The notes under the pieces were generated by a model. That model searched no databases. It was not told the DNA's origin and worked only from the letters and a program-made list of their open reading frames with translations. A stretch of DNA of 64,000 bases, taken from DATNPX01 sp036702975 (GTDB lineage Bacteria > Cyanobacteriota > Vampirovibrionia > Obscuribacterales > Obscuribacteraceae). Of this stretch, positions 44,068 through 52,651 are shown piece by piece; position 1 is the stretch's first letter; each line of letters starts with the position of its first letter. The stretch spans positions 124,001 to 188,000 of the forward strand of contig DATNPX010000054.1 in NCBI GenBank assembly GCA_036702975.1, written 5' to 3'. A program made the translations under genes and the position numbers.

Positions 44068-45078
44068 ATGCTGCGGAAGTTTTCTTTTGGGCCGCGTTTG
44101 GCACTTAAACGCTCGCAGAACGCAACTAAATCGCTCAACACTGCCATACTGTCCACCTTTATGCTGAGTTTTGCAGCTAATGCACCAGCCCAGGCGTGGT
44201 TTGACTTTGGCCACATGGAGGTGGCCTGCGTCGCTTATCGCCGACTGGAACCGAAAACCAGGGCAAGAGTCGATCAACTGTTACAGCTAAATCCTTATTA
44301 CAAGCAATGGCAGGCGAACATTCCTGCAAGTTGCCCCGAGTCTGACCGAAACATGATGATTTTTATGCAGTCAGCCACATGGCCTGATGCCATAAAGAAC
44401 GATCCAGCTTATGTTTCCGACGGAAGCAATCACGGTCATAAGGCAGACAGCGCGGTTGCCGGACAAAACGTTGGTTACAGCGACCACAACTTACACAAAT
44501 ACTGGCACTTCACAGATTTTCCATTTAGCAAAGATGGCACACCATTGCCAACGATTGAGAAATTCAACGCCCAAACTCAAATATCTACTTTTCGTAAGGC
44601 TTTGTCGTCTGATGCAAACGATGACACAAAATCTTACGATCTTGTATGGCTTGTGCACATTGTCGGAGATGTCCATCAACCCCTGCACAGTGCCGGCAGG
44701 GTAAGTGCATCTGATACTGAAGGCGATGCCGGCGGCAATAAGGTGAAACTGTTTTGCGAACGTGGGGGGCCGGATAACCTTCATTCATTTTGGGATGGAT
44801 TACCTGGCACTGAGCGCAAGCCAGACAACGTCCCCTCCGCTGCAGACAAGCTGCACAAAGCTGACGGTCAGGCTGCATTTATAACCGATGAAAACGTCTG
44901 GCTTGCCGAAAGTTTCGATTTGGCGAAGAAGGTGGTTTATGCCGGTCCTATCGGCAAAGGTGATGGACCATTTCGGCTTACACACAGCTATCAACGAAGA
45001 GCTCAGGTTCTTGCAGATAAGCGTGTTGAATTGGCAGGCGAGCGATTGGCCAAAGTGCTTAACGACGAGTTGAAATAG
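44068..45078 (+). CDS. Secreted S1/P1 family nuclease
   Basis: 336 aa. The signal peptide ends at AQA, so the mature protein would begin with W44, as in S1/P1 nucleases whose N-terminal Trp binds zinc. The zinc-site motif HIVGDVHQPLH is at H197-H207, with other conserved His/Asp residues in YWHFTDFPF. It cleaves single-stranded nucleic acid and can also remove 3'-phosphates, and could serve phosphate scavenging. ATG 44068 has GGAGAGG 6 bases upstream; ATG 44020 sits on a TATACT box and is less likely. Confidence 0.92.
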   Translation: MLRKFSFGPRLALKRSQNATKSLNTAILSTFMLSFAANAPAQAWFDFGHMEVACVAYRRLEPKTRARVDQLLQLNPYYKQWQANIPASCPESDRNMMIFMQSATWPDAIKNDPAYVSDGSNHGHKADSAVAGQNVGYSDHNLHKYWHFTDFPFSKDGTPLPTIEKFNAQTQISTFRKALSSDANDDTKSYDLVWLVHIVGDVHQPLHSAGRVSASDTEGDAGGNKVKLFCERGGPDNLHSFWDGLPGTERKPDNVPSAADKLHKADGQAAFITDENVWLAESFDLAKKVVYAGPIGKGDGPFRLTHSYQRRAQVLADKRVELAGERLAKVLNDELK

Positions 45079-45096
45079 CCGAGTCGAAATAGCTGA

Positions 45097-45999
45097 TCAG
45101 TTGCTCAGTGGATAATTAGTGATCAGCAGTTCTGATCCAATACGACTCTTGTGGTCCAGGCTGCAATTGTTCATGCCATATTGCAACTGCCAGTCTTGTA
45201 TGTTTGCCCAGTCGCCATACAGCTCGCGAATTTCATCGCAGTCGTCATATGTGATGAGAAACTTATGGCGTGATTTCTTCAGAAGTTTTGCCAGTTTCCA
45301 GTGGTCGAATGCATGCAAACTTCCTGCACGACCGTACAATTTTGTTGCTGTAAAATACGGAGGATCTAAAAATAGGAAAACGTTATCGCCTGGTGCGGTC
45401 ACAACTTCTTGAAAGTCTATATTCGTAATGCGGGTACCTGCGAGCGCCATCGGCATTGGGCGTAGTCGTTCAATTGAGGAAGCCGTAAATCGTTTTGTCG
45501 AGGCCGCGCTCGAAAAGCCACCAGCCCTAGTGGTACCGGAAAACGTCACGCGATTGAAGAAGAAGAACAAAAGTGCTTCGCGATATTCGTCGGTAACTTC
45601 TTCTTCACGCACCTTGAGAAAATAATCTTTGATCTCTTCGGGCGACTGGAATGAACTACGCAAAGACTCGAGTTCGTCTATCAGCTTGTTGCAGCTAGCA
45701 TGATTCTGCACGGTTTTCCAAAAAGAGACCAGTTCTTTGAAAGCATCGTTGATCCAGTAAGCATCAGCGAAATCTTCTTTTCGGGCATGAAAATAAACAC
45801 TGGCACCGCCTGCAAGTGGTTCGCGAAATTCCTTCACCCGTCCTTGCGGAAACGCTTTGCTTATCTTTTCGATAGCTTTCTGCTTCCCTCCTGGATATCG
45901 CAAAGGAGAGCGATAGATAGCTGACTTCTTGCCGCTGTCAGGCGTGGAAGTATCCGCTTCAGGAGTAAAGGTTGCCGGTGTGTGTATGCCTAGATTCAT
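45097..45999 (-). CDS. D12-class adenine-specific DNA methyltransferase (Dam-like)
   Basis: 300 aa. Motif I region is PLRYPGGKQKA, and the catalytic motif IV is DPPY (FLFLDPPYF). The family methylates N6 of adenine, often in GATC. No restriction endonuclease gene is adjacent, so it is an orphan methylase. The start has GCGAGG directly next to the ATG, which is unusually close; a start further inside is possible. It is convergent with the nuclease gene. Confidence 0.9.
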   Translation of the reverse strand: MNLGIHTPATFTPEADTSTPDSGKKSAIYRSPLRYPGGKQKAIEKISKAFPQGRVKEFREPLAGGASVYFHARKEDFADAYWINDAFKELVSFWKTVQNHASCNKLIDELESLRSSFQSPEEIKDYFLKVREEEVTDEYREALLFFFFNRVTFSGTTRAGGFSSAASTKRFTASSIERLRPMPMALAGTRITNIDFQEVVTAPGDNVFLFLDPPYFTATKLYGRAGSLHAFDHWKLAKLLKKSRHKFLITYDDCDEIRELYGDWANIQDWQLQYGMNNCSLDHKSRIGSELLITNYPLSN

Positions 46000-46146
46000 C
46001 CTCGCTCTATGATAGGCATTGTGCCGCGAAACGCAAGCACATGCGAGACTTTGAATGTATCATTGTATATGTGGTTGCTAGCTGGCTCGACCATTGAAGT
46101 ATAGCTTCGCCCGAAAATTTTTTCGACAAGAGTGTATAAGGCACAA

Positions 46147-47280
46147 ATGCAGAGAATCACAGATAGTCAAAGCCTCAGCATTGGGATAGTTCTGAGCCTC
46201 AGCATTTTATTTGCGAGTGCGGTCGATGCATACGCTAAGACTGCTGCAGATCCATTGCAACAGGCACAACAGCAATATTCCGCCGCCAAGTTTGTTGCTG
46301 CGGTTGCAAGCTGTGATTTGGTCTTGAAGCATAGTCCAGCGAATGCAGTAGCACACTACCTTAAAGGAAATTGTCTCGTTAAATTGAATCGTCTAACCGA
46401 GGCGATGAATGAATATGGTGTCGCAGAAAAATTGACACCAAATAGCATGGTCGCCTCATATTGTCGCTCTGCAAAAGCGTCGATTGCCGCCGTTAACTTG
46501 AAATCGAAGAGTAATGAGAAAGCGAAAGAAGCCACTCCTAGCGATACAGACCCAGATAGTGAAGACAGCACTCAAGCAGAGAAGCAGACTTTAGCCGGCA
46601 GTGCCAATGCGAAAGTTCCAGCTGGGACATTAGAGACCATCCGCAAACAAGCAACTTTAGCTCACAGAAGAGCCCTAGAAATGGGAAAGGCTGAGGCCGA
46701 TGGTGAGCGAAGCTGGTCGGAGAATGCTGCCAATTCGATGAGGGAAAAGGCAGAGCGGGCACTTTCCCAGCCAAAAGGAAGCAATGAAGCAGTCAGCGTT
46801 TCGCCAGAAGAAGCAGCTGCCATACGGGCTCGAGCCTCAGCTGATGGTGACCGGCTTCGTGCTATCGGCAAATGGCGCGCTTCGATCGCTGAGCAAGAGT
46901 CGAAAGAGAAGGCAGACGAGATCGACCAACAAGCTCAGAATCTCCAGGAGCGTCTTTTGGATGAGAGAAAGAGTCCATATACGAGCGTCAAACTAAATCC
47001 GGTCGGTACCAACCTCTATATTCGCAACTATGCTAAGCAGGCAGAGAAACCGATGCACGTCAAATCAATTATGGCGACGCTCGACTCGACTATGACAGCC
47101 GCTGAACTGAAAGAAAAGTACAGGAAAGAGCTCTTGGTAAATGGCACCGCCTCAAGAAATGGAAAAAGCGATACAGCTGCGACCAAAAGCAAAGAAGGCT
47201 TCACTGCCTCTACAACTCACGGCCGTGGGTCCACTTCATCTGTGAAAGGGGAAGTCTTACCCAGGGCGAATGAAAAATAG
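46147..47280 (+). CDS. Secreted TPR protein with coiled-coil C-terminus
   Basis: 377 aa. Signal peptide from ATG 46147 to about residue 30 (VDAYA). Two tetratricopeptide repeats follow, with AVAHYLKGNCLVKLNRLTEA. The rest is a long charged region with likely coiled coils (EQESKEKADEIDQQAQNLQE) and a Ser/Thr/Gly-rich tail. It resembles the product at 30031-30738 in order of parts. Probably a periplasmic scaffold. Function unknown. Confidence 0.78.
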   Translation: MQRITDSQSLSIGIVLSLSILFASAVDAYAKTAADPLQQAQQQYSAAKFVAAVASCDLVLKHSPANAVAHYLKGNCLVKLNRLTEAMNEYGVAEKLTPNSMVASYCRSAKASIAAVNLKSKSNEKAKEATPSDTDPDSEDSTQAEKQTLAGSANAKVPAGTLETIRKQATLAHRRALEMGKAEADGERSWSENAANSMREKAERALSQPKGSNEAVSVSPEEAAAIRARASADGDRLRAIGKWRASIAEQESKEKADEIDQQAQNLQERLLDERKSPYTSVKLNPVGTNLYIRNYAKQAEKPMHVKSIMATLDSTMTAAELKEKYRKELLVNGTASRNGKSDTAATKSKEGFTASTTHGRGSTSSVKGEVLPRANEK

Positions 47281-47333
47281 TGTTCGGTTGCCGGTAAACT
47301 TGTCCGTAGATTAGCCTAAGAGGTGCCAGGCAA

Positions 47334-47750
47334 ATGAAACTGAATCACCTGCACATAAAAACGACAGATTTACCGGCGACCAAAACGTTTTACGAGAAAT
47401 ATTTTGGCTTTACTAAAGCTTTCGACCACCCGCAGGGAGAATTTCTGATCGATGAGGGAGGCTTTCTGCTGGCCATCTTTGCATACAAAAATGACGAGCC
47501 TCAATTTCAGTACCCAGCCTGGTTTCACTTCGGTTTTTGCCTTACAGATGAAGCTCTCGTCAGAACCCTTTATGCGCAAATGGAGGCTGATAATGTGAGG
47601 TTTGCGGAAACGCTAACCGAATACGACGACGGCACAGTCAAATTTGATTGTTTAGATCCTGGCGGGCATAAGATTGAAGTGAGTTGGAACCCAGATGAAG
47701 CTCCATTGTTTTCTGATAACGGAGTTTTGGGAATGAAGTCAATCCACTGA
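47334..47750 (+). CDS. VOC-family (glyoxalase-like) protein
   Basis: 138 aa with the start KLNHLHIKTTDL and the end DPGGHKIEV typical of the vicinal-oxygen-chelate fold. Metal-ligand candidates are H6 or H8 and the Glu of HKIEV. The AGAGG box is well placed before the ATG. Substrate unknown; members include glyoxalases, dioxygenases and antibiotic-binding proteins. It precedes the antiporter gene on the same strand. Confidence 0.85.
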   Translation: MKLNHLHIKTTDLPATKTFYEKYFGFTKAFDHPQGEFLIDEGGFLLAIFAYKNDEPQFQYPAWFHFGFCLTDEALVRTLYAQMEADNVRFAETLTEYDDGTVKFDCLDPGGHKIEVSWNPDEAPLFSDNGVLGMKSIH

Positions 47751-47816
47751 TCGACAAATCAATGAAATGCTAAACCGATCACCTAAATGATCACCAAACA
47801 CCGAGGACTTATTGCA

Positions 47817-50408
47817 ATGTTGGCAAGACTGCTGATTGCAGTCGTTTGCTGCACCGTCTGCAGTGTCTCTGGTTATTGTGATCCTGACATTGAATATTAC
47901 GATGTTCTCGTCGGTTCGCAAAAGGTTTTTGATGTCGCAAACACAAAACTGAAGTCTGCCGCAGAACGCGGTGAAGAGATCAATGACAGAATCAAGCGTA
48001 TTGTGGCTGATCCTCAAACCGATACGTCCAAACTCCAAGTTCGCGAGGGACTAGACGGTGTACCTGTAATCATGCTTGGCAGCTTAATCGTTTGCGAGGT
48101 CACCGCCAACGATGCTGCGGCTTCAGGCGAAAATGCCACCAGTCTGGCTAACGAATGGCTGACAAAACTGCATACGAGAATCGATGCGGAACGTAAGGTG
48201 CGGACTCAAGAGAGCGCTAATGCTGCGAGTGCGCCGGGAGCCGCTAAGGGTGGAGAGCACAAAAAGTTGGCCGCCAGTCAGAACGAAAGTTCGACGTTGA
48301 GCGAACATGCGATTTTACTGTTGTTCTTAGAGATAGCTATTTTGCTCTTTTCCTCTCTGGCCATTGGCGAGTTGATGGTGCGGCTCGGTCAACCGGCAAT
48401 TATTGGGCAGATTCTGGCCGGGCTGCTTCTTGGCCAGTCGGTTTTCGGCAACTTTTTTCCAGACTGGTCTGTTCTGGTTTTTCCGCAGGACAATCTGCAG
48501 TCGAAACTGATTTCGGTGCTTTCATGGGTAGGTGTGTCATTCATCCTCATGCTCACAGGAATGGAGACAGATACATCAATGCTAAAGCGGTTAGGAAAGC
48601 CCGCCGCTTATCTTGCAATTATCGGACTATTATTGCCACTGTTAGTCGGCGTGGGTGTCGCTTATCTTCTACCACCAAGTCTGATTGCTGACCAGCAGCA
48701 GAAACTCGCTTTCGCAGTCTTTCTGGGCACTGTTTTTGCCGCATCATCAGTTCCGGTCGTTGCTCAGATCCTAATGGATATGAAGCTTTTCAAGACAGAT
48801 ATCGGCCAGTTGGTGCTATCAGCCTCCTTGTCTCATGATCTTCTATGTTGTCTGTTGCTGGCAGTAATTGCAGTTTTGTCCGGTGGCAGCGAAGGTAATC
48901 CGCTTTTGACTGCGACCGTCGGAACGACTTGCTTTCTCCTGGCTATGTATTTAGGGCGACCAATCTTCTTTCGTATTCTCAGATGGGTTAACGATAAAGT
49001 CTCCACGGCGCACGGGTTGATAACGGCCATGGTCGTGCTTCTTCTAAGTTGTGCTGCCATTACCCAAGCACTCGGTGTTCACATAGTTCTCGGTGCCTTC
49101 GCTGCTGGTGTCATTCTGTCTCAGGCCCCTGTAATCAATCACAAGGTAACTCGTCCGCTCGAACTTGTGACCATGGGCTTCTTTGCGCCAATATTTTTTG
49201 CATCGGCCGGGTTAAACGTCAATTTATCTCGATTGCTCGATCCGCAATTGGCGCTGATCACATCTTTGCTAACGGTCGCTGCAGTTGCCAGCAAAATAGG
49301 AGCTTGTTACCTTGCCGGTAAGTTCACTGGCATGGGTGTCTGGGAGTCTCTGGCAGTTGGTGCGGGCGCCAATACCAAAGGTTCCATGGGTCTCATCATC
49401 GCCATGCTCGGTTACTCACTGCACATTGTCACGCTCGATATGTTTGCCATTGCTATTTTCATCTCTCTCTTCTCGACAGGTATGGCACCGGCCGCGATGC
49501 AGTGGACACTTGGCCACGTCAAGGTGTCGGCAGAAGAAAAGGATCGCATTGCCAAGGAGGAGCGCCGATCACGTACTATTCTGCATTCTGTGCGCCGAGT
49601 CTTGTGGCCGACATCCGGCCGCGTAAAAAATCAATTTATCGGTAAGTTGCTAAATAGCATCGGTGTTAACCAGGTTCTAGAAACGGTGTTGTTTTGGGTT
49701 CGACCCACAGACTCAAAAGATGAGAAACCGTTTGCAAGATTCTCGGAGGTGCTGGACAAACATCAAGTATCCGTCTTGAAACGCACTGTTTTGTCGGACA
49801 ACTCTAGCGAGGAGATAGCTTCCGAGGCCAATCGCGGTTACGACCTGTTGCTGATGTCCGCAGAGAATCCATCTGCAAACGTGGAGCATGTATTTGGACC
49901 GCTCGTTGATGATGTTATATTGCACACGACCACACGCGTGCTTGTGGTTTATGAGCCAGAGCAAACCGAATCTCGAGAGATAAAAAAGGTTTTGATACCG
50001 GTCAGCGGAAGTGAGCTGTCAATCAGTGCTGGCGAATTTGGTATCTCACTGGCAAAGTCTCTCAACGCAGCCGTGGTATGTTTGTCGATTGAAGAAGCTG
50101 AATCAAGTGAGCTTTACAGTGAAAAAACTCGCAGCGGCGAAAAGATTCAGCAGAACATCTCCGAAGAGGTCAGCGGCACTTTGACAGAGCTGTCCGAGGC
50201 GCTTGACGTTCCATTTCAATCGGTGCTCGTCCAATCGAGCGCCCATCCGGCTCAAGCCATCATATTGACGGCTCAGCAGCAAGACGTTGACTTGATTGTT
50301 CTTGGTGCCGAGCCGAAACTTGGCAAGAAATTGTTTCTCGGTCATACGATAAACTTTGTTCTGCGCAATGCACCATGCGCAATTGCCGTTTTGAAGATGC
50401 AAGGGTAG
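47817..50408 (+). CDS. CPA2-type cation:proton antiporter with periplasmic N-terminal and USP-like C-terminal domains
   Basis: 863 aa. Residues 1-21 look like a signal peptide, then a periplasmic domain of about 130 residues containing VPVIMLGSLIVCEVTANDAA, similar to extracellular domains found before some mechanosensitive channels. The transport domain (about 160-550) has eleven to twelve helices with IIGQILAGLLLGQ, SSVPVVAQIL and GANTKGSMGLI, as in KefB/NapA-type exchangers. The C-terminal 250 residues contain two universal-stress-protein-like lobes, the last with DLIVLGAEPKLGKKLFLGHT. ATG 47817 has GAGGA 9 bases upstream; ATG 47787 is an alternative. The carried ion is unknown. Confidence 0.88.
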   Translation: MLARLLIAVVCCTVCSVSGYCDPDIEYYDVLVGSQKVFDVANTKLKSAAERGEEINDRIKRIVADPQTDTSKLQVREGLDGVPVIMLGSLIVCEVTANDAAASGENATSLANEWLTKLHTRIDAERKVRTQESANAASAPGAAKGGEHKKLAASQNESSTLSEHAILLLFLEIAILLFSSLAIGELMVRLGQPAIIGQILAGLLLGQSVFGNFFPDWSVLVFPQDNLQSKLISVLSWVGVSFILMLTGMETDTSMLKRLGKPAAYLAIIGLLLPLLVGVGVAYLLPPSLIADQQQKLAFAVFLGTVFAASSVPVVAQILMDMKLFKTDIGQLVLSASLSHDLLCCLLLAVIAVLSGGSEGNPLLTATVGTTCFLLAMYLGRPIFFRILRWVNDKVSTAHGLITAMVVLLLSCAAITQALGVHIVLGAFAAGVILSQAPVINHKVTRPLELVTMGFFAPIFFASAGLNVNLSRLLDPQLALITSLLTVAAVASKIGACYLAGKFTGMGVWESLAVGAGANTKGSMGLIIAMLGYSLHIVTLDMFAIAIFISLFSTGMAPAAMQWTLGHVKVSAEEKDRIAKEERRSRTILHSVRRVLWPTSGRVKNQFIGKLLNSIGVNQVLETVLFWVRPTDSKDEKPFARFSEVLDKHQVSVLKRTVLSDNSSEEIASEANRGYDLLLMSAENPSANVEHVFGPLVDDVILHTTTRVLVVYEPEQTESREIKKVLIPVSGSELSISAGEFGISLAKSLNAAVVCLSIEEAESSELYSEKTRSGEKIQQNISEEVSGTLTELSEALDVPFQSVLVQSSAHPAQAIILTAQQQDVDLIVLGAEPKLGKKLFLGHTINFVLRNAPCAIAVLKMQG

Positions 50409-50416
50409 CCGCAATA

Positions 50417-51934
50417 ATGTCTGAAACTCCATCGACTCTATTCAGTGCCTATCGTGAAGATAAGGATAGTGTGCCGCGTAGCGCGATTTTAAGTGCTTTT
50501 TCAAAGAGTGGAGTTGGAGCAGACGATCCTCGTTGCCAAAAGCTCTTTGCTGCTCTCAACAAGCTTGGAGAGTCGGTATCGTGGGCTGAATTCAAGACTG
50601 TGAAGGAGTTGTCTCCTAGCCTTTTCGAGCAGGTTTTGACGGGGCAGATGGTTGTCCCTAACTTTGACGAGTTTTGTGCGGAACTAAAACAAATTTATGA
50701 CAAAGCCTCGCAAAACCAAGGGGGAAAATTAGCTGATTACATCCCTCAGCTTGAGAGTGTAGATCCAGAGAAATTTGCGCTAGCTGTTTGCTCGGTCGAC
50801 GGGCAGCGATTTGCGCTTGGCGATGCGGATGATTTCTTCTGTGTGCAATCATGCTCGAAACCGATTACCTATTGTCTGGCTCTGGAGGAGCACGGTGAAG
50901 AGACTGTCCATAAATATGTGGGTACTGAGCCGAGCGGAAAAACTTATAACGAACTTACGTTGAACAGTAAGGGGCTGCCGCACAATCCCATGATCAACGC
51001 TGGTGCCATCATGTGTGGTTCTTTGATCAAGCCGGGAACCAACGCCTCGGATCGCTTCAAGTTTGTGATTGAGAAGTGGCGCGAATGCGCAGGCAACATG
51101 AAGATTGGCTTCGATAACGCTGTCTATCTTTCTGAAAAGCAGACAGCCGATCGTAATTTCGCACTAGGTTATTTCATGCGCGAGAAAAAGGCGTTTCCAA
51201 AGAATACCGATTTGCAAGATGTGCTCGATTTCTATTTCCAATGCTGTTCCATAGAAACCACAACTCGTGCTCTTTCCGTAATCGCATCCACACTCGCTAA
51301 CGGTGGTCATTGTCCGATTACAGGTGCCGAGGTATTTCGCGCCAACCATGTGAAGAATTGCCTCTCTCTTATGTCCTCGTGCGGAATGTATGACTTTTCA
51401 GGAGAGTTTGCATTTCGAGTTGGCATTCCCGGTAAGAGTGGCGTATCTGGTGCCATAATGTTGGTCGTGCCGAACGTGCTGGGCATGGCGATCTGGTCTC
51501 CTCGGTTAGATGAACTAGGAAACTCGGTTCGTGGTGTCGATTTTTCAAAACAGCTAGTTTCACGCTTCAAGTTCCACACATTCGACAGCATGTTCGGACT
51601 ACGCGATGATCGTGTTGACCCGCGGCGCAATATCTACGAAACACGATTGGGCGGAGTCGTCGCTTTATGCTACGCCGCTTCGCAAGGTGATCTCACCGAG
51701 ATGCGCCGCCTCGTCGCCCGTGGTGTTAAACCCGGTGCAGCTGACTACAGTGGCTCGACACCAATGCATCTTGCCGCCAGAGAAGGACAACTTGAAGCCT
51801 TGAAGTATCTGCTCACTCTTGGTGCCGACCCCAGCGTTTGCGATCGCAGAGGAAAGACGCCTCTGGACGAGGCTATAGAAGGTGAAAATACCGATGCTAT
51901 AAATATCTTAAGAGCTGCACGTAAGAGTTCCTAG
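50417..51934 (+). CDS. glsA: Glutaminase with N-terminal helical and C-terminal ankyrin domains
   Basis: 505 aa. Hydrolyses glutamine to glutamate and ammonia. An N-terminal EF-hand-like helical domain (about 1-95) precedes the serine-dependent glutaminase domain (about 105-400), with S145-x-x-K148 in VQSCSKP, then LPHNPMINAGAIM and GKSGVSGAIM. Three ankyrin repeats close the protein (about 410-505, including GSTPMHLAAREGQLEALKYL). The same architecture occurs in animal kidney-type glutaminase and some bacteria. The start codon follows the antiporter stop by 8 bases, suggesting an operon and a link between pH homeostasis and ammonia release. Confidence 0.93.
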   Translation: MSETPSTLFSAYREDKDSVPRSAILSAFSKSGVGADDPRCQKLFAALNKLGESVSWAEFKTVKELSPSLFEQVLTGQMVVPNFDEFCAELKQIYDKASQNQGGKLADYIPQLESVDPEKFALAVCSVDGQRFALGDADDFFCVQSCSKPITYCLALEEHGEETVHKYVGTEPSGKTYNELTLNSKGLPHNPMINAGAIMCGSLIKPGTNASDRFKFVIEKWRECAGNMKIGFDNAVYLSEKQTADRNFALGYFMREKKAFPKNTDLQDVLDFYFQCCSIETTTRALSVIASTLANGGHCPITGAEVFRANHVKNCLSLMSSCGMYDFSGEFAFRVGIPGKSGVSGAIMLVVPNVLGMAIWSPRLDELGNSVRGVDFSKQLVSRFKFHTFDSMFGLRDDRVDPRRNIYETRLGGVVALCYAASQGDLTEMRRLVARGVKPGAADYSGSTPMHLAAREGQLEALKYLLTLGADPSVCDRRGKTPLDEAIEGENTDAINILRAARKSS

Positions 51935-51949
51935 AAGCGTAAGAGTTTC

Positions 51950-52576
51950 TTAGAAACGCGACACGTGTTCGAACAGGTCCGGAATATGTTCAATCGGCTT
52001 CGTCGTTCTGGTGCGGATACATTTCTCGATGGCGCGAAAAGTTCTGCGATTTTCAGGGGTGAGCTCTTTGTTTATAAACCTAATACTTTGATTGGTTCCA
52101 GGAAGTACGACATGGATACCTCTTCCAGCTTCATCGTAGAAGTTTCCAAATCCGGTTTTCTGTACGAAACGGCTGCCGTCTCTAGCAAGATGTGTCTCAC
52201 CGAGGGTCGGGTGCCAGACAGATACGAGGTCAATTCTTTGATTGTAGAATCTTGCGTTTTTGCTCAAACTTAGCTCCAGCCCGTCACTTGTGTAAACGGG
52301 AAACGGAATCTTTTCACCGTCGGTTAAACGCCGTGCAGCAGCCGCAACACGAGGGGCGTTATCTTCCAGAAGTGGAACGATCTTTTCAGCAATGGCCTGG
52401 ACGCCACCACACCGGCGCAAGATCAAAACACCACCAACGATAGAAGCCAGGGCTAACCCGGCTTCTGCTGCCAATTTCTCACTGGCATTAATTTGCTCGT
52501 CAGTCATTTTAAAGTGTGGAGAATGAAACGTTGCGTTTTCAGATATCGGAACGCTCTCGGTATTGCGGGGTTTCAC
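51950..52576 (-). CDS. Hypothetical protein with one hydrophobic segment
   Basis: 208 aa with a GTG start that has AGGAG 9 bases upstream. A hydrophobic segment at about 38-53 (AGLALASIVGGVLIL) is followed by a soluble domain with strands such as DLVSVWHPTLGETHLARDG and GRGIHVVLPG. Unknown family. Convergent with the glutaminase gene. Confidence 0.65.
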   Translation of the reverse strand: MKPRNTESVPISENATFHSPHFKMTDEQINASEKLAAEAGLALASIVGGVLILRRCGGVQAIAEKIVPLLEDNAPRVAAAARRLTDGEKIPFPVYTSDGLELSLSKNARFYNQRIDLVSVWHPTLGETHLARDGSRFVQKTGFGNFYDEAGRGIHVVLPGTNQSIRFINKELTPENRRTFRAIEKCIRTRTTKPIEHIPDLFEHVSRF

Positions 52577-52651
52577 TGAAACTAGCTCCTGTTTAAGTCA
52601 CAGTAATGCTAGCTGTAGTTGGCTGCCTGGTACCTGTACAATTCCACAGTC

